Source: Frankiaceae bacterium
GTDB taxonomy: Bacteria > Actinomycetota > Actinomycetes > Mycobacteriales > SCTD01
Assembly (NCBI GenBank): GCA_016650445.1
Contig: JAENVS010000006.1
Location: 62,001 to 126,000, forward strand
DNA: 64,000 nucleotides
Reading direction: 5' to 3'
The translations under genes were made by a program, and so were the position numbers. The notes under the pieces were generated by a model. It did not search any database. It worked only from the letters and a program-made list of their open reading frames with translations, and had not been told where the DNA came from. Below, piece by piece: positions 1 to 8,228 of this stretch (the first letter of the stretch is position 1; the number at the start of each line of letters is the position of its first letter).

Positions 1-25
1 GCCCTACCCGACGGCCACGGCTCGT

Positions 26-87
26 TGATCGACGCGGAGGTACTCGGGTTTCGACGCACAGAAACCCGAGTCTTTCCCCGTCGATCA
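26..87 (-). terminator. long imperfect hairpin downstream of lysC
   Basis: A nested inverted repeat: outer arms 26-34 and 79-87 (9 bp), inner arms 42-52 and 61-71 (11 bp, perfect), an 8-nt loop, and partly pairable bases between the two stems, so the whole can fold as one arm of about 27 bp. It lies 64-125 nt past the aspartate kinase stop and probably ends that transcript. There is no clear U-run, as is usual in high-GC actinobacteria. Nothing else is seen in positions 1-150; asd, often the neighbour of lysC, is not visible here. Confidence 0.55.
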
Positions 88-150
88 TCACCGGACCGGC
101 CCGGCTCTGTGCCGCTTCTCGCCTCGCGGCAACTGCCCGAGGGCAGCGGG

Positions 151-1404
151 TCAGCGGCCGGTGCCGGCGTAGACCGTCGCCTCGGCATCGGAGCCGAGGT
201 CGAACGCCTCGTGGATGGCGCGCACCGCGACGGGAACGCTGGTGTCACGACACACCACCGAGATGCGGATCTCGGACGTGCTGATGGCCTCGGCGTTGAT
301 GCCCGCCTTCGCCAGTGCCTCGAAGAACGTCGCGGTCACACCCGGGTGCGACTTCATCCCGGCGCCGACGAGCGAGACCTTGCCGATGTGCTCATCCGAG
401 AGCAGCTGCTCGAAGCCCACCGCCGCCTGCAGCTTCGACAGCGACGCCATCGCCGTCGCGAGGTCGCTCTTGGGCAACGTGAAGGAGATGTCGGTGCGGT
501 CGGTGGCGCCGGAGACGTTCTGCACGATCATGTCGATGTTGACCTCGGCATCGGCGACCGCGCGGAAGATCGCGGCCGCCTCACCGGGCTTGTCCGGCAC
601 CCCGACGACCGTGACGCGGGCCTCGGTCAGGTCGTGTGCGACCCCGCTGATGATGGCCTGCTCCACGGGGACATCTCCTGTGATGAGGGTGCCTGGGTTG
701 GTCGAGAACGACGAGCGCACGACCAGCGGGACGTTGTAGCGGCGGGCGTACTCCACGCAGCGCAGGTGCAGGATCTTCGCGCCGGAGGCGGCGAGCTCGA
801 GCATCTCCTCGTACGAGACCGTCGCCTGGTGCCGGGCGTTGGGCACGAGGCGGGGGTCGGCGGAGTAGACCCCGTCGACGTCGCTGTAGATCTCGCACAC
901 CTCAGCACCGAGAGCCGCAGCCAGTGCCACCGCGGTCGTGTCCGAACCACCACGACCCAGCGTCGTGATGTCCTTCGTGTCCTGGCTGACGCCCTGGAAC
1001 CCCGCGACGATCGCGATGTGCCCCTTGCCGATTGCCTCGGTGATGCGGCCGGGGGTGACGTCGATGATCCGGGCGCGTCCGTGGGACGAGTCGGTGATGA
1101 CGCCCGCCTGCGAGCCGGTGAATGACCGGGCCGACAGGCCCAGCGATTGGATCGCCATGGCGAGCAGCGCCATCGAGATCCGCTCCCCGGCGGTGAGCAG
1201 CATGTCGAGCTCGCGGCCGGGCGGCAGCGGCGAGACCTGCTGGGCGAGGGCGAGCAGCTCGTCGGTGGTGTCGCCCATCGCGGAGACGACGACGCAGACA
1301 TCGTGGCCGTCCTTCTTCGTTGCCACGATGCGCTCGGCGACCCGCTTGATGCGCTCGGCATCGGAGACGGACGACCCGCCGTACTTCTGCACGACGAGTC
1401 CCAT
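151..1404 (-). CDS. lysC: aspartate kinase
   Basis: Phosphorylates aspartate, the first step toward lysine, diaminopimelate, threonine and methionine, in the cytoplasm. The 417-residue protein opens with the family motif [10 protein letters not shown] and has the kinase core ([32 protein letters not shown]) followed by two ACT regulatory domains in roughly the last 160 residues. Length and domain order match the feedback-regulated actinobacterial enzyme. An internal GTG start at codon 247 with its own Shine-Dalgarno (listed separately) would give a free 171-residue regulatory beta subunit, as in Corynebacterium. The gene is divergent from an ABC transporter 37 bp away, so both promoters share a very short region. 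The product name is near certain. Confidence 0.97.
   Translation of the reverse strand: MGLVVQKYGGSSVSDAERIKRVAERIVATKKDGHDVCVVVSAMGDTTDELLALAQQVSPLPPGRELDMLLTAGERISMALLAMAIQSLGLSARSFTGSQAGVITDSSHGRARIIDVTPGRITEAIGKGHIAIVAGFQGVSQDTKDITTLGRGGSDTTAVALAAALGAEVCEIYSDVDGVYSADPRLVPNARHQATVSYEEMLELAASGAKILHLRCVEYARRYNVPLVVRSSFSTNPGTLITGDVPVEQAIISGVAHDLTEARVTVVGVPDKPGEAAAIFRAVADAEVNIDMIVQNVSGATDRTDISFTLPKSDLATAMASLSKLQAAVGFEQLLSDEHIGKVSLVGAGMKSHPGVTATFFEALAKAGINAEAISTSEIRISVVCRDTSVPVAVRAIHEAFDLGSDAEATVYAGTGR
664..679 (-). promoter_or_regulatory. internal ribosome binding site and GTG start for the aspartate kinase beta subunit
   Basis: On the minus strand AGGAG (679-675) lies 8 nt before an in-frame GTG (666-664). 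Translation from there to the lysC stop gives 171 residues holding both ACT domains. The known Corynebacterium beta subunit starts at the equivalent place and is about the same size. Use of this start is inferred; the motif and spacing are seen directly. Confidence 0.7.
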
Positions 1405-1441
1405 GGCCCCCAGAGTACCGGCGACGGCTTACGGTGCGGCC

Positions 1442-2362
1442 ATGACGAGTGCGGGAGCAGGGGTCGTCGCGAGCGGGGTACGGCGTCGCTTCGGGCCGGT
1501 CGAGGCGGTCCGCGGGATCGACCTGACGGCGCTTCCTGGCGAGGTCACCGCACTGGTCGGTCCGAACGGCGCGGGCAAGACCACTCTGCTGCTGGTGCTT
1601 GCGACGCTGCTGGTCCCCGACGCGGGCGAGGTACGCGTCGCAGGCCACGACCCCGTCACCGAGCCGGACGCCGTCCGCGCCCGGATGGGCTGGTCACCGG
1701 ACGTGTTCGGTCTCTACGACAACCTCACCGCGCGCGAGTACGTGCAGTTCTTCGCCGACGCGTACCGGCTCGGAGCGGCCAAGGCGCAGGCGCGCGCCGG
1801 CGAGCTGCTCGCGGTCGCTCGGCTCGAGGAGTTTGCCGATCGCCCGGTGCACGTCCTGTCGCGCGGGCAGAAGCAGCGGCTCGGGCTCACCCGCGCACTC
1901 GTGCACGAGCCGGAAGTCCTGCTGCTCGACGAGCCCGCATCGGGCCTCGACCCGCGCAGCCGCGTGGAGCTGCGCGAGCTGCTGCGGTCGCTCGCCACCG
2001 GCGGTACGGCGGTCATCGTGTCGAGCCATCTGCTCGGCGACCTCGAGGAGCTCGCGGACCGCGTCGTGTTCGTCGACCGCGGAGTCACGGTCGGGGAGCA
2101 CCGGCTCGACCAGCTGCCCACCGGCACGGTGGCGCGACCGTGGCGCATTCGGGCGCTCGACACCGACGCGCTCGTCGCGGCGCTCACCCGCAACGGCTAC
2201 GACCACGACGCGCCGACCCCCGCTGGTGTCGACGTGCGGCTCGCCAACGACGAAGCGGCCGTCGCGCTGCTCGTCGGCCTCGTGCGCGACGGCGTACCCG
2301 TGGTGTCGTGCCAGCCCCTGGGGGGCGCTCTCGAGGCGGCCTACCTGGAGCTCACCGAATGA
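1442..2362 (+). CDS. ABC transporter ATP-binding protein
   Basis: Cytoplasmic ATPase of an ABC-2-type exporter with the permease that follows. 306 residues. Walker A GPNGAGKTT lies near residue 40, signature LSRGQ near 140, Walker B VLLLDEPASGLDP just after, and an H-loop in SSHLL. A C-terminal domain of about 90 residues follows the ATPase core, as in NatA/DrrA-like subunits. The ATG at 1442 starts right at the conserved N-terminal strand; longer in-frame extensions would run into the divergent lysC gene. Its stop overlaps the permease start by ATGA, so the two are translationally coupled. The substrate cannot be told from sequence. Confidence 0.93.
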   Translation: MTSAGAGVVASGVRRRFGPVEAVRGIDLTALPGEVTALVGPNGAGKTTLLLVLATLLVPDAGEVRVAGHDPVTEPDAVRARMGWSPDVFGLYDNLTAREYVQFFADAYRLGAAKAQARAGELLAVARLEEFADRPVHVLSRGQKQRLGLTRALVHEPEVLLLDEPASGLDPRSRVELRELLRSLATGGTAVIVSSHLLGDLEELADRVVFVDRGVTVGEHRLDQLPTGTVARPWRIRALDTDALVAALTRNGYDHDAPTPAGVDVRLANDEAAVALLVGLVRDGVPVVSCQPLGGALEAAYLELTE

Positions 2363-3495
2363 CGCCCGGCGGGATCGTGATCGTTGCGAAGCAGGAGTTC
2401 CGGCTGCGCATCCGGGCCGGTCGCTGGCGGCTGCTGCTCTCGCTGTGGTTCGGCATCCTCCTGCTGTTCACCGGACTGCTGCGCGGTGCCCTCGGCGGCT
2501 TCAGCCAGGAGGAGGTCCTCGACAAGGGCATCGTCCTCTACGGCGGCCTCATGCTGTTCGTGCTCGGGTTGGCGCTGCTCGTCGTGCCTGCCCTCGCCGC
2601 GCAGTCGGTCAACGGCGACCGTGAGCGCGGCACGCTCGCGACCTTGCAAGTGACGCGTCTGACGGCAGCGGACATCTGCCTCGGCAAGTTCGCCGCTGCC
2701 TGGGGCACGGCGCTGGTGTTCCTGTCGTTGACGCTGCCCCTGGTCCTGTACTCGATCGCCGAGAAGGGCGTCCCGGTCGGTCGCGTCGTCGTGGTGACGC
2801 TGGTCTTGGCCCTGCTGCTCGGTTCGGTGTGCGCGATCTCGCTCGCGCTGTCCGCACTGCTGTCGCGGACCACGACGTCCGGCGTGATCGCCTACCTCGC
2901 CGTCTTCACGCTGACCGTCGGCACGACGATCGCGTTCGGTCTCGCGACGGCGATCACGACCGAGAAGTACACCGAGACGTACACACCGCAGTGCCCGTCC
3001 GAGACCGAGCTCCCGCCGGACCTGCCCGCGGAGGACCGCCAGCGGATCCTCGACCAGTGCAACCAGCCGCCGCAGAGCTTCGAGGCGTCGCGGGCCCGCA
3101 CGGACCGCACCTGGTGGCTGCTCGCCCCCAACCCGTTCGTCATCCTCGCCGACGCCGCGCCGCAGCTGCCCCCGCTCACCGACGAGGAGCAGCGCGCACG
3201 CGACGAGGAGCGGGCTCGCGGCGTCAACCGGCAGGACGCGCGTGACATCGACCCGCTCGGTGGTCTGGGTCGCGCGATCCGTGACCTGCGTGACACCCCT
3301 GCCGGTAGCGGAGCGACCGCCATCGAGACCGGACTCGTTGAGGGAGACGCGCCCCTGCGGCGTGAGGAGCGCAAGCCGGTGTGGCCCTGGGGGCTGGGCG
3401 TCGACGTGCTGCTCGCCGTCGGCGCGCTCTGGCTGACGACGCGGCGGCTCACCACGCCGACCCGCAACCTCCCGAAGGGCCAGCGCATCGCCTGA
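2359..3495 (+). CDS. ABC-2 type transporter permease
   Basis: Membrane subunit paired with the preceding ATPase. 378 residues. Hydrophobic segments lie near residues 25-45, 60-80, 110-130, 140-165 and 175-200, and a last one near 340-360. Between the fifth and sixth is a charged region of about 130 residues rich in Glu, Arg and Pro, with two cysteines (PQCPSE, DQCNQ), probably exposed outside. This NatB-like layout with a large extracytoplasmic loop suggests export of an ion, drug or small peptide, but the substrate is unknown. The ATG overlaps the stop of the ATPase gene. Confidence 0.88.
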   Translation: MTPGGIVIVAKQEFRLRIRAGRWRLLLSLWFGILLLFTGLLRGALGGFSQEEVLDKGIVLYGGLMLFVLGLALLVVPALAAQSVNGDRERGTLATLQVTRLTAADICLGKFAAAWGTALVFLSLTLPLVLYSIAEKGVPVGRVVVVTLVLALLLGSVCAISLALSALLSRTTTSGVIAYLAVFTLTVGTTIAFGLATAITTEKYTETYTPQCPSETELPPDLPAEDRQRILDQCNQPPQSFEASRARTDRTWWLLAPNPFVILADAAPQLPPLTDEEQRARDEERARGVNRQDARDIDPLGGLGRAIRDLRDTPAGSGATAIETGLVEGDAPLRREERKPVWPWGLGVDVLLAVGALWLTTRRLTTPTRNLPKGQRIA

Positions 3496-3517
3496 CCCAC
3501 GGGCTCTGGCGTGCCCC

Positions 3518-4396
3518 TCAGCCGTAGGCGCCGCCGGGCAGGAAGGGCGTCATGGGTCCGAGCAGGGTGCGTCGGCACGACGAGGGCCCGGCAACGAGGG
3601 GAAGGCGCGCCGCCAGCGCCACGTCGATCGCCCACTGCTGGTCGGCCGTGAGCCAGTCGACGACGACGCCCGGCTTCTCGGCCCGTGCCAGCGCCGCCCA
3701 GAGCAGGCGCTGAGCGAGTTCGGGCGTCGTAGCGCCGAGTGATCCGACCGCACCGCCGCGCACGATGCAGAAGCCGCGGTCGGCGCCGTCCTCGGCGACG
3801 AGCAGCTCCTGACCGGTCGCCGCCATCGCCGCCAGATCGGGGCCGTACGGCGCACCGCGCAGCCGGGTCACGACGTCGTCGACGAGCTCACCGTGACCAC
3901 TCCAGGCGCCGTCGCGCACGCCGAGGTTCGCCGGGACGACGGACCGGTCCAGCTGTCCCATCGCCGAGTAGCCCGCGTGCGGCGCGAACCCGGCGAGGGC
4001 GTAACGGCGCAACGCCTTCGGGTCGGCGGTCGCGAGTATCCAGGCGGCACCGGCGCCCTCGGCCGTCCGCAGCGACGCGTCGAGCAGGGTCTTGCCGATG
4101 CCGCGCGCCTGGACGTCCGTCGCCACCGACAGCAGCGACAGGAACCACATCTGCCCGCGGCGCAACGACAGCGCGACGCCGACGTACCTGTCTCCGTCGA
4201 CCGCCACCCACGCACCGTCGGGGTCCGTGCGCTGCAGGTGCGCGATCCGGTAGCGACCGCGCTCCACCATCTCCGGCGTGCGCTCCGGGGCAGGCGGCCC
4301 GGCCTCGTAGGCCGCCGCCATCGCCCGCATCGCCGCGGCGTTCATCGCGTCGACAGCGGGAACTTCCGCTGGGAGCAGCGGCCGTACCTCGGTCAC
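3518..4396 (-). CDS. GNAT family N-acetyltransferase
   Basis: Probable acetyl-CoA-dependent N-acyltransferase of unknown substrate. 292 residues from a GTG that overlaps the stop of the DUF5063 gene (GTGA). The acetyl-CoA pyrophosphate-binding motif is visible as VQARGIGKTLL near residue 100, followed by the usual ATADPKALRRYALAGF segment. The C-terminal half looks like a second, degenerate GNAT lobe. It is the last gene of the dnaX-ybaB-recR-DUF5063 series. A longer reading upstream would overlap DUF5063 fully and lacks family similarity, so I chose the GTG. Confidence 0.85.
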   Translation of the reverse strand: MTEVRPLLPAEVPAVDAMNAAAMRAMAAAYEAGPPAPERTPEMVERGRYRIAHLQRTDPDGAWVAVDGDRYVGVALSLRRGQMWFLSLLSVATDVQARGIGKTLLDASLRTAEGAGAAWILATADPKALRRYALAGFAPHAGYSAMGQLDRSVVPANLGVRDGAWSGHGELVDDVVTRLRGAPYGPDLAAMAATGQELLVAEDGADRGFCIVRGGAVGSLGATTPELAQRLLWAALARAEKPGVVVDWLTADQQWAIDVALAARLPLVAGPSSCRRTLLGPMTPFLPGGAYG

Positions 4397-4929
4397 TCCC
4401 CGAGGTCGATTGCCGGCTCGGGGACGGCGTCGAGGCGGGTGTGCGCCACGACGGACTGCAGCGCGCGCAGCGCTGCGCCGGCGTGCGTCCCCCAGTGGTT
4501 GAGGTAGGTGAACTGCCACCACCAGAGCGACTCCTCGACGCGGCCGGCGTCGAAGTGCCGCAGGCCGTGCACGAGGTCACCGGCGATCTCGGTGAGGTCG
4601 TCGGACAGGAAGTACGGCACCAGCTCGTTGTCGCCGTACGGGTCGAAGACCTCGGTGTACTCGTCGACGGGTTCGAGCTCCTCCGCGAGGCGGACCCGCA
4701 GGGCATCGATGTCGGGAACCTGTGGCACGACCGGCTCGACGTTGGACTCGAGGATGACGTCGGTCAGCGCGCCGAGCTGCGCACCGGCGACGCAGATGCG
4801 CGCGACGTCGAGGAGCAGCAGCGAGATGGCCTGCGAACCGGCCTCACCGGAGGCCACTGCCTCGACCGTCTCGAGATAGGAACGCACGTCGAGCGCCACG
4901 TCCTGTGCCAGCTGAGCGTCGTCAGACAT
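4393..4929 (-). CDS. DUF5063 domain-containing protein
   Basis: Conserved actinobacterial protein of 178 residues, usually found directly after recR. It is acidic, all soluble, with conserved aromatic stretches ([27 protein letters not shown]). No catalytic motif is evident and the role is unknown. It overlaps the recR stop by 8 nt and the downstream GNAT gene by GTGA, so it is in the same operon and probably translationally coupled. Confidence 0.9.
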   Translation of the reverse strand: MSDDAQLAQDVALDVRSYLETVEAVASGEAGSQAISLLLLDVARICVAGAQLGALTDVILESNVEPVVPQVPDIDALRVRLAEELEPVDEYTEVFDPYGDNELVPYFLSDDLTEIAGDLVHGLRHFDAGRVEESLWWWQFTYLNHWGTHAGAALRALQSVVAHTRLDAVPEPAIDLGE

Positions 4930-5521
4930 CGACCTGCCTCCTGCCCTCGAACGCCCGGCCGAGCGTCACCTCGTCGGCGTACTCCAGGTCGCCCCCCACG
5001 GGCAGACCGCTTGCCAGCCGCGTCACGCGCAGCCCCATCGGCTTGACGAGCCGGGCGAGGTAGGTCGCTGTCGCCTCCCCCTCCAGGTTCGGGTCGGTGG
5101 CGAGGATCAGCTCGGTCACCCCCCCGTCCTGCAACCGGATCATCAGCTCACGCACGCGCAGGTCGTCAGGGCCGACGCCCTCGATCGGCGAGATGGCGCC
5201 GCCGAGGACGTGGTAGCGCCCGCGGAACTCGCGGGTCTTCTCGATGGCCACGACATCCTTCGGCTCCTCCACCACGCAGATGACGGTCAGGTCGCGCCGC
5301 GGGTCACGGCAGACCCGGCAATCGTCCTGCTCGCTGACGTTGCCGCAGATCCGGCAGAACCGCACCTTCTCCTTGACCTCGGTCAGCGCGGACACCAGTC
5401 GTCGTACGTCCACCGGGTCGGCGGCGAGCAGGTGGAAGGCGATGCGCTGGGCGCTCTTGGGACCGACGCCCGGCAGGCGGCCGAGCTCGTCGATCAGGTC
5501 CTGTACGGCGCCCTCATACAT
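4922..5521 (-). CDS. recR: recombination protein RecR
   Basis: Acts with RecF/RecO to load RecA at gaps during recombinational repair. 199 residues, the normal length. A helix-hairpin-helix near residues 12-28 ([14 protein letters not shown]) is followed by a four-cysteine zinc finger ([16 protein letters not shown], about residues 56-71) and a Toprim domain ([30 protein letters not shown]) with its acidic residues in place. It lies 10 bp after ybaB. The ybaB-recR pairing downstream of dnaX is conserved across bacteria. Confidence 0.98.
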   Translation of the reverse strand: MYEGAVQDLIDELGRLPGVGPKSAQRIAFHLLAADPVDVRRLVSALTEVKEKVRFCRICGNVSEQDDCRVCRDPRRDLTVICVVEEPKDVVAIEKTREFRGRYHVLGGAISPIEGVGPDDLRVRELMIRLQDGGVTELILATDPNLEGEATATYLARLVKPMGLRVTRLASGLPVGGDLEYADEVTLGRAFEGRRQVDV

Positions 5522-5531
5522 GCATGCACAT

Positions 5532-5858
5532 CTACATCCCGGGCAGCCCGAGGCTGCCCATCCCCTGCGTCAGCGGGCCCATCTTCTGCTCGGCGAGCTC
5601 CGACGCGGCGCGGCTCGCGTCGCGGATCGCGGCGACGACCAGGTCCTCGAGGCTCTCGACGTCGTCCGGGTCGACCGCCTTGGGGTCGATCTTGACGCTG
5701 CGCACCTCGCCGGCGCCGGTCACCGTCGCTGTGACGAGGCCCCCGCCCGCGGTGCCGCTGACCTCCGTCTCGGCGAGCTCCTGCTGCGCCGACAGCATCT
5801 GCTGCTGCATCTTCTGCGCCTGCTTCATCAGCTGCTGCATGTTGGGCTGCGCCGGCAT
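5532..5858 (-). CDS. ybaB: YbaB/EbfC family nucleoid-associated protein
   Basis: Small dimeric DNA-binding protein of 108 residues. The N-terminal coiled helix is rich in Gln and Met ([19 protein letters not shown]) and is followed by the characteristic beta segment with [31 protein letters not shown]. It lies between dnaX and recR, the standard position for this family. The 153 bp separating it from dnaX holds no gene on this strand. Confidence 0.96.
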   Translation of the reverse strand: MPAQPNMQQLMKQAQKMQQQMLSAQQELAETEVSGTAGGGLVTATVTGAGEVRSVKIDPKAVDPDDVESLEDLVVAAIRDASRAASELAEQKMGPLTQGMGSLGLPGM

Positions 5859-6011
5859 CGCGTCTCTCCTCGGGTCCGGTCGCCGAGCCTATGGCCACGC
5901 GTTGTCCACAGGTGCGGAACGGGTCGCGGTCGAGAGGTCGTTGCGCTGCCACCCTGGCCGACATGTCCTGGTACGGCGACCCCGACGACCGCAGCTGAGG
6001 GTCGGTCGGGC

Positions 6012-7871
6012 TCACTCCCCGACGGTGCCGACGACCCGACCCCCGAGCTCGCTCTCCACCAGCCGCAGCGCGGCGTCTTCGCCGTCCACTGCCGGAACGG
6101 CGGAGCTCTGCTCGTCGGGGTCCTCGGCCACCGCCTCGTCGCCGGGCGCGAACCCCTCGTGGACGGGCGGGGCCGTTGTCGTCCGCGCACCCGCAACGCC
6201 GACCTCCGCCGCACCCGGCGCCGCGGTGAACTGGCAGCGGACCTCGACGTCGACACCCAGCAGCTCGGAGATCGCGTCGCGCAGGTAGTCGACGTTGGCA
6301 CCGGACTGGAAGTTGCGCATCGGGCCCTGGTTGGTGAAGGCGAGGGTCAGCACCCGGCCGTCGAGCGACGCCACCTGCGCGCTCCCGAGGGCGACGTACG
6401 CCGACTTCTTCGCATCGCGTACCGCGGCGAGCACGCGGTCCCACTCGCGACGCAGCGCGGCCGCGTCGAGACCTCCGACGCCGGGCTGGGGTAACGCGGC
6501 CGGAGCTGGCGGCACGGGTGCGGGAGGTTCGCCGCCGGGCGTGGCTGTCGCCGGCCACGCGGGCCCCGAAGCCAGCGGTGCTGGCGGCGCTGCGGCTGCT
6601 TCCGGCGCTGCCGCCGTCGCGTCGGGCTCGCCCCGTCCGACGACGGGTGCAACGTTGCCGCGTACGGGTTCTGACGCAGCGGGCGTAGCGGACGGGGGGG
6701 CCGGCGTCGCGATGTCGAGCCGTCGCTCGAGCCGCTCGATACGGGTCAGCGCCGCCGTCGCGTCGGACACCGCCGCCGGAAGCAGGACCCGCGCGCACAC
6801 GAGCTCGAGCAGCAGTCGCGGTGCGGTCGTACCCCGCATCTCGGTCAGGCCCTCGTGGAACAGGTCGGCGGCGCGGGACAGTCCCGCGGAGCCGAGCATC
6901 GATGCCTGCCGCCCCATGTGCTCGAGCTGGTCCGCCGGGCAGTCGAGCAGACCCTTCACGCCGGCGTCGGGAACAGCGTCGAGCACGACGAGGTCGCGCA
7001 GCCGCTCGAGAACGTCCTGGGCGAAGCGCCGAGGGTCGTGACCGCGCTCCATCACCAGGTCCACGGCAGCGAAGACGGCCGCGCTGTCACGCGCCGCGAA
7101 CGCATCGACGACGTCGTCGAGCAGCGTGTCCGGTGTGACGCCGAGCAACCCGGCGGCGGCCTCCCGCGTGACGCCGTCGGCGCCGGCGGAGGCAAGGACC
7201 TGGTCGAGGATCGAGAGCCCGTCGCGGGCGGACCCCTGGGCGGCCCGCACCACCAGCGGGAGCACCGTCCTGTCGACGACGATGCCCTCCTTGTCGACGA
7301 CGTCCTGCAGCAGCTTCGTGAGGTCGGTCCGGGACATCAGCCGGAACGGGTAGTGGTGGGTCCGCGAGCGGATCGTCGGGAGGACCTTCTCCGGCTCGGT
7401 CGTCGCGAAGACGAAGCAGAGGAAGCCCGGCGGCTCCTCCACGAGCTTGAGCAGGGCGTTGAAGCCCTCGCGCGAGACCATGTGGGCCTCGTCGATGATG
7501 TAGACCTTGAAGCGGCTGGCAACCGGGGCGTAGAACGCGCGGTCGCGTAGGTCGCGGGCGTCGTCGACACCACCGTGCGACGCGGCGTCGATCTCGACGA
7601 CGTCAAGGCTGCCGGGCCCGTTCGGCGCCAGGGCGACGCAGGAGTCACAGCTGCCGCACGGGTCCGGAGTGGGGCCCTTCTCGCAGTTGAGGCTGCGGGC
7701 GAGGATCCGCGCGCTCGAGGTCTTCCCGCAGCCGCGCGGTCCGCTGAACAGATACGCATGGTGGATGCGGTCGTTGCGAAGGGCCTGCTGCAGCGGGCCG
7801 GTGACGTGCTCCTGGCCCTTGAGGTCGGCGAAGGTCCCCGGCCGGTACTTGCGATACAGCGCCAGGCTCAC
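6012..7871 (-). CDS. dnaX: DNA polymerase III subunit gamma/tau
   Basis: Clamp-loader ATPase of the replicative polymerase. 619 residues from a GTG at 7871 with AGGAGG seven nt upstream (7884-7879). The protein starts VSLALYRKYRPGTF, then shows Walker A GPRGCGKTS, a zinc module with four cysteines (CEKGPTPDPCGSCDSC), the DEAH Walker B, and sensor motifs (ATTEPEKVLPTIRSR). Residues about 400-480 form a Pro/Ala-rich linker, and a C-terminal tau-like domain follows. A longer in-frame reading would run through the SRP RNA gene and is rejected. No obvious frameshift site for a separate gamma form was seen. Confidence 0.97.
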   Translation of the reverse strand: MSLALYRKYRPGTFADLKGQEHVTGPLQQALRNDRIHHAYLFSGPRGCGKTSSARILARSLNCEKGPTPDPCGSCDSCVALAPNGPGSLDVVEIDAASHGGVDDARDLRDRAFYAPVASRFKVYIIDEAHMVSREGFNALLKLVEEPPGFLCFVFATTEPEKVLPTIRSRTHHYPFRLMSRTDLTKLLQDVVDKEGIVVDRTVLPLVVRAAQGSARDGLSILDQVLASAGADGVTREAAAGLLGVTPDTLLDDVVDAFAARDSAAVFAAVDLVMERGHDPRRFAQDVLERLRDLVVLDAVPDAGVKGLLDCPADQLEHMGRQASMLGSAGLSRAADLFHEGLTEMRGTTAPRLLLELVCARVLLPAAVSDATAALTRIERLERRLDIATPAPPSATPAASEPVRGNVAPVVGRGEPDATAAAPEAAAAPPAPLASGPAWPATATPGGEPPAPVPPAPAALPQPGVGGLDAAALRREWDRVLAAVRDAKKSAYVALGSAQVASLDGRVLTLAFTNQGPMRNFQSGANVDYLRDAISELLGVDVEVRCQFTAAPGAAEVGVAGARTTTAPPVHEGFAPGDEAVAEDPDEQSSAVPAVDGEDAALRLVESELGGRVVGTVGE

Positions 7872-7895
7872 GTGCCGTCCTCCTACAACCAGTAA

Positions 7896-7988
7896 GGACC
7901 CCTCGCACACCCACCCAGAGCCCGCCTGCCCTTGCTGCCTTCCGGCCCTGGGGGGGTTCAGCGAGATGGGCGCCGCACGAGGGGTCTG
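7896..7988 (-). ncRNA. ffs: small-form signal recognition particle RNA (4.5S type)
   Basis: Scaffold RNA of the bacterial SRP, which binds Ffh and targets membrane proteins. The minus strand shows the invariant Ffh-binding core GGCCGGAAGGCAGCAAGGGCA-like segment, with the GGAA tetraloop and the asymmetric GCAGCA side. The ends can pair (7978-7987 with 7896-7905: GACCCCTCG with CGAGGGGTC), so the whole RNA is one hairpin of about 93 nt. A TACAGT -10 element (8000-7995) puts the start at about 7988. It is immediately upstream of dnaX, its common place in actinobacteria. Confidence 0.93.
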
Positions 7989-7994
7989 GGGCTC

Positions 7995-8000
7995 ACTGTA
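7995..8000 (-). promoter_or_regulatory. probable -10 element of the SRP RNA promoter
   Basis: TACAGT on the minus strand ends 7 nt before the predicted 5' end of the SRP RNA, the expected spacing for a sigma-70-type promoter. No good -35 hexamer is seen at 17 nt. Confidence 0.45.
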
Positions 8001-8029
8001 GACGTACGGCGGTGGCCGGCGGTCGGCCC

Positions 8030-8057
8030 TTTCCACCTCGCCGGGCGCGGCTAGGAT
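8030..8057 (+). promoter_or_regulatory. probable promoter of tRNA-Ser(GGA)
   Basis: TTTCCA (8030-8035), a 16-nt spacer and TAGGAT (8052-8057) lie about 15 nt before the mature tRNA 5' end. The hexamers are moderate matches to the housekeeping consensus. Confidence 0.4.
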
Positions 8058-8072
8058 CGAGCGCGGTCTCCA

Positions 8073-8158
8073 GGAGGATTCGCCTAGTTGGCCTATGGCG
8101 CACGCTTGGAAAGCGTGTTGGGGGCAACCCCTCGCGAGTTCGAATCTCGCATCCTCCG
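8073..8158 (+). tRNA. tRNA-Ser (anticodon GGA)
   Basis: Reads UCC/UCU serine codons. The acceptor stem is GGAGGAT/ATCCTCC with discriminator G, the anticodon arm is CACGC-TTGGAAA-GCGTG, the long variable arm is typical of tRNA-Ser (GTTGGGGGCAACCCC), and the T arm is GCGAG-TTCGAAT-CTCGC. CCA is not encoded. A strong 15-bp hairpin follows at 8179-8213. Confidence 0.96.
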
Positions 8159-8178
8159 CACCAGCAGCTCGCGAACGA

Positions 8179-8213
8179 CGACGGGCCCTCGCCGTGATGG
8201 CGAGGGCCCGTCG
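8179..8213. terminator. strong bidirectional terminator hairpin
   Basis: Perfect 15-bp arms (8179-8193 and 8199-8213, CGACGGGCCCTCGCC) with a 5-nt loop. It sits between the tRNA-Ser gene on the plus strand and the end of the surface protein gene on the minus strand, so it can serve both. There is no U-tract. Confidence 0.75.
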
Positions 8214-8228
8214 GCTCGAGCGGGGTGT

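Noticed and set aside
25-1125. Long plus-strand open frame across lysC
   Set aside because: Arg/Gly/Asp-rich shadow of the aspartate kinase gene; no domain.
7872-8036. N-terminal extension of dnaX by 55 codons
   Set aside because: It runs through the SRP RNA gene; the GTG at 7871 has a strong Shine-Dalgarno and matches the family start.
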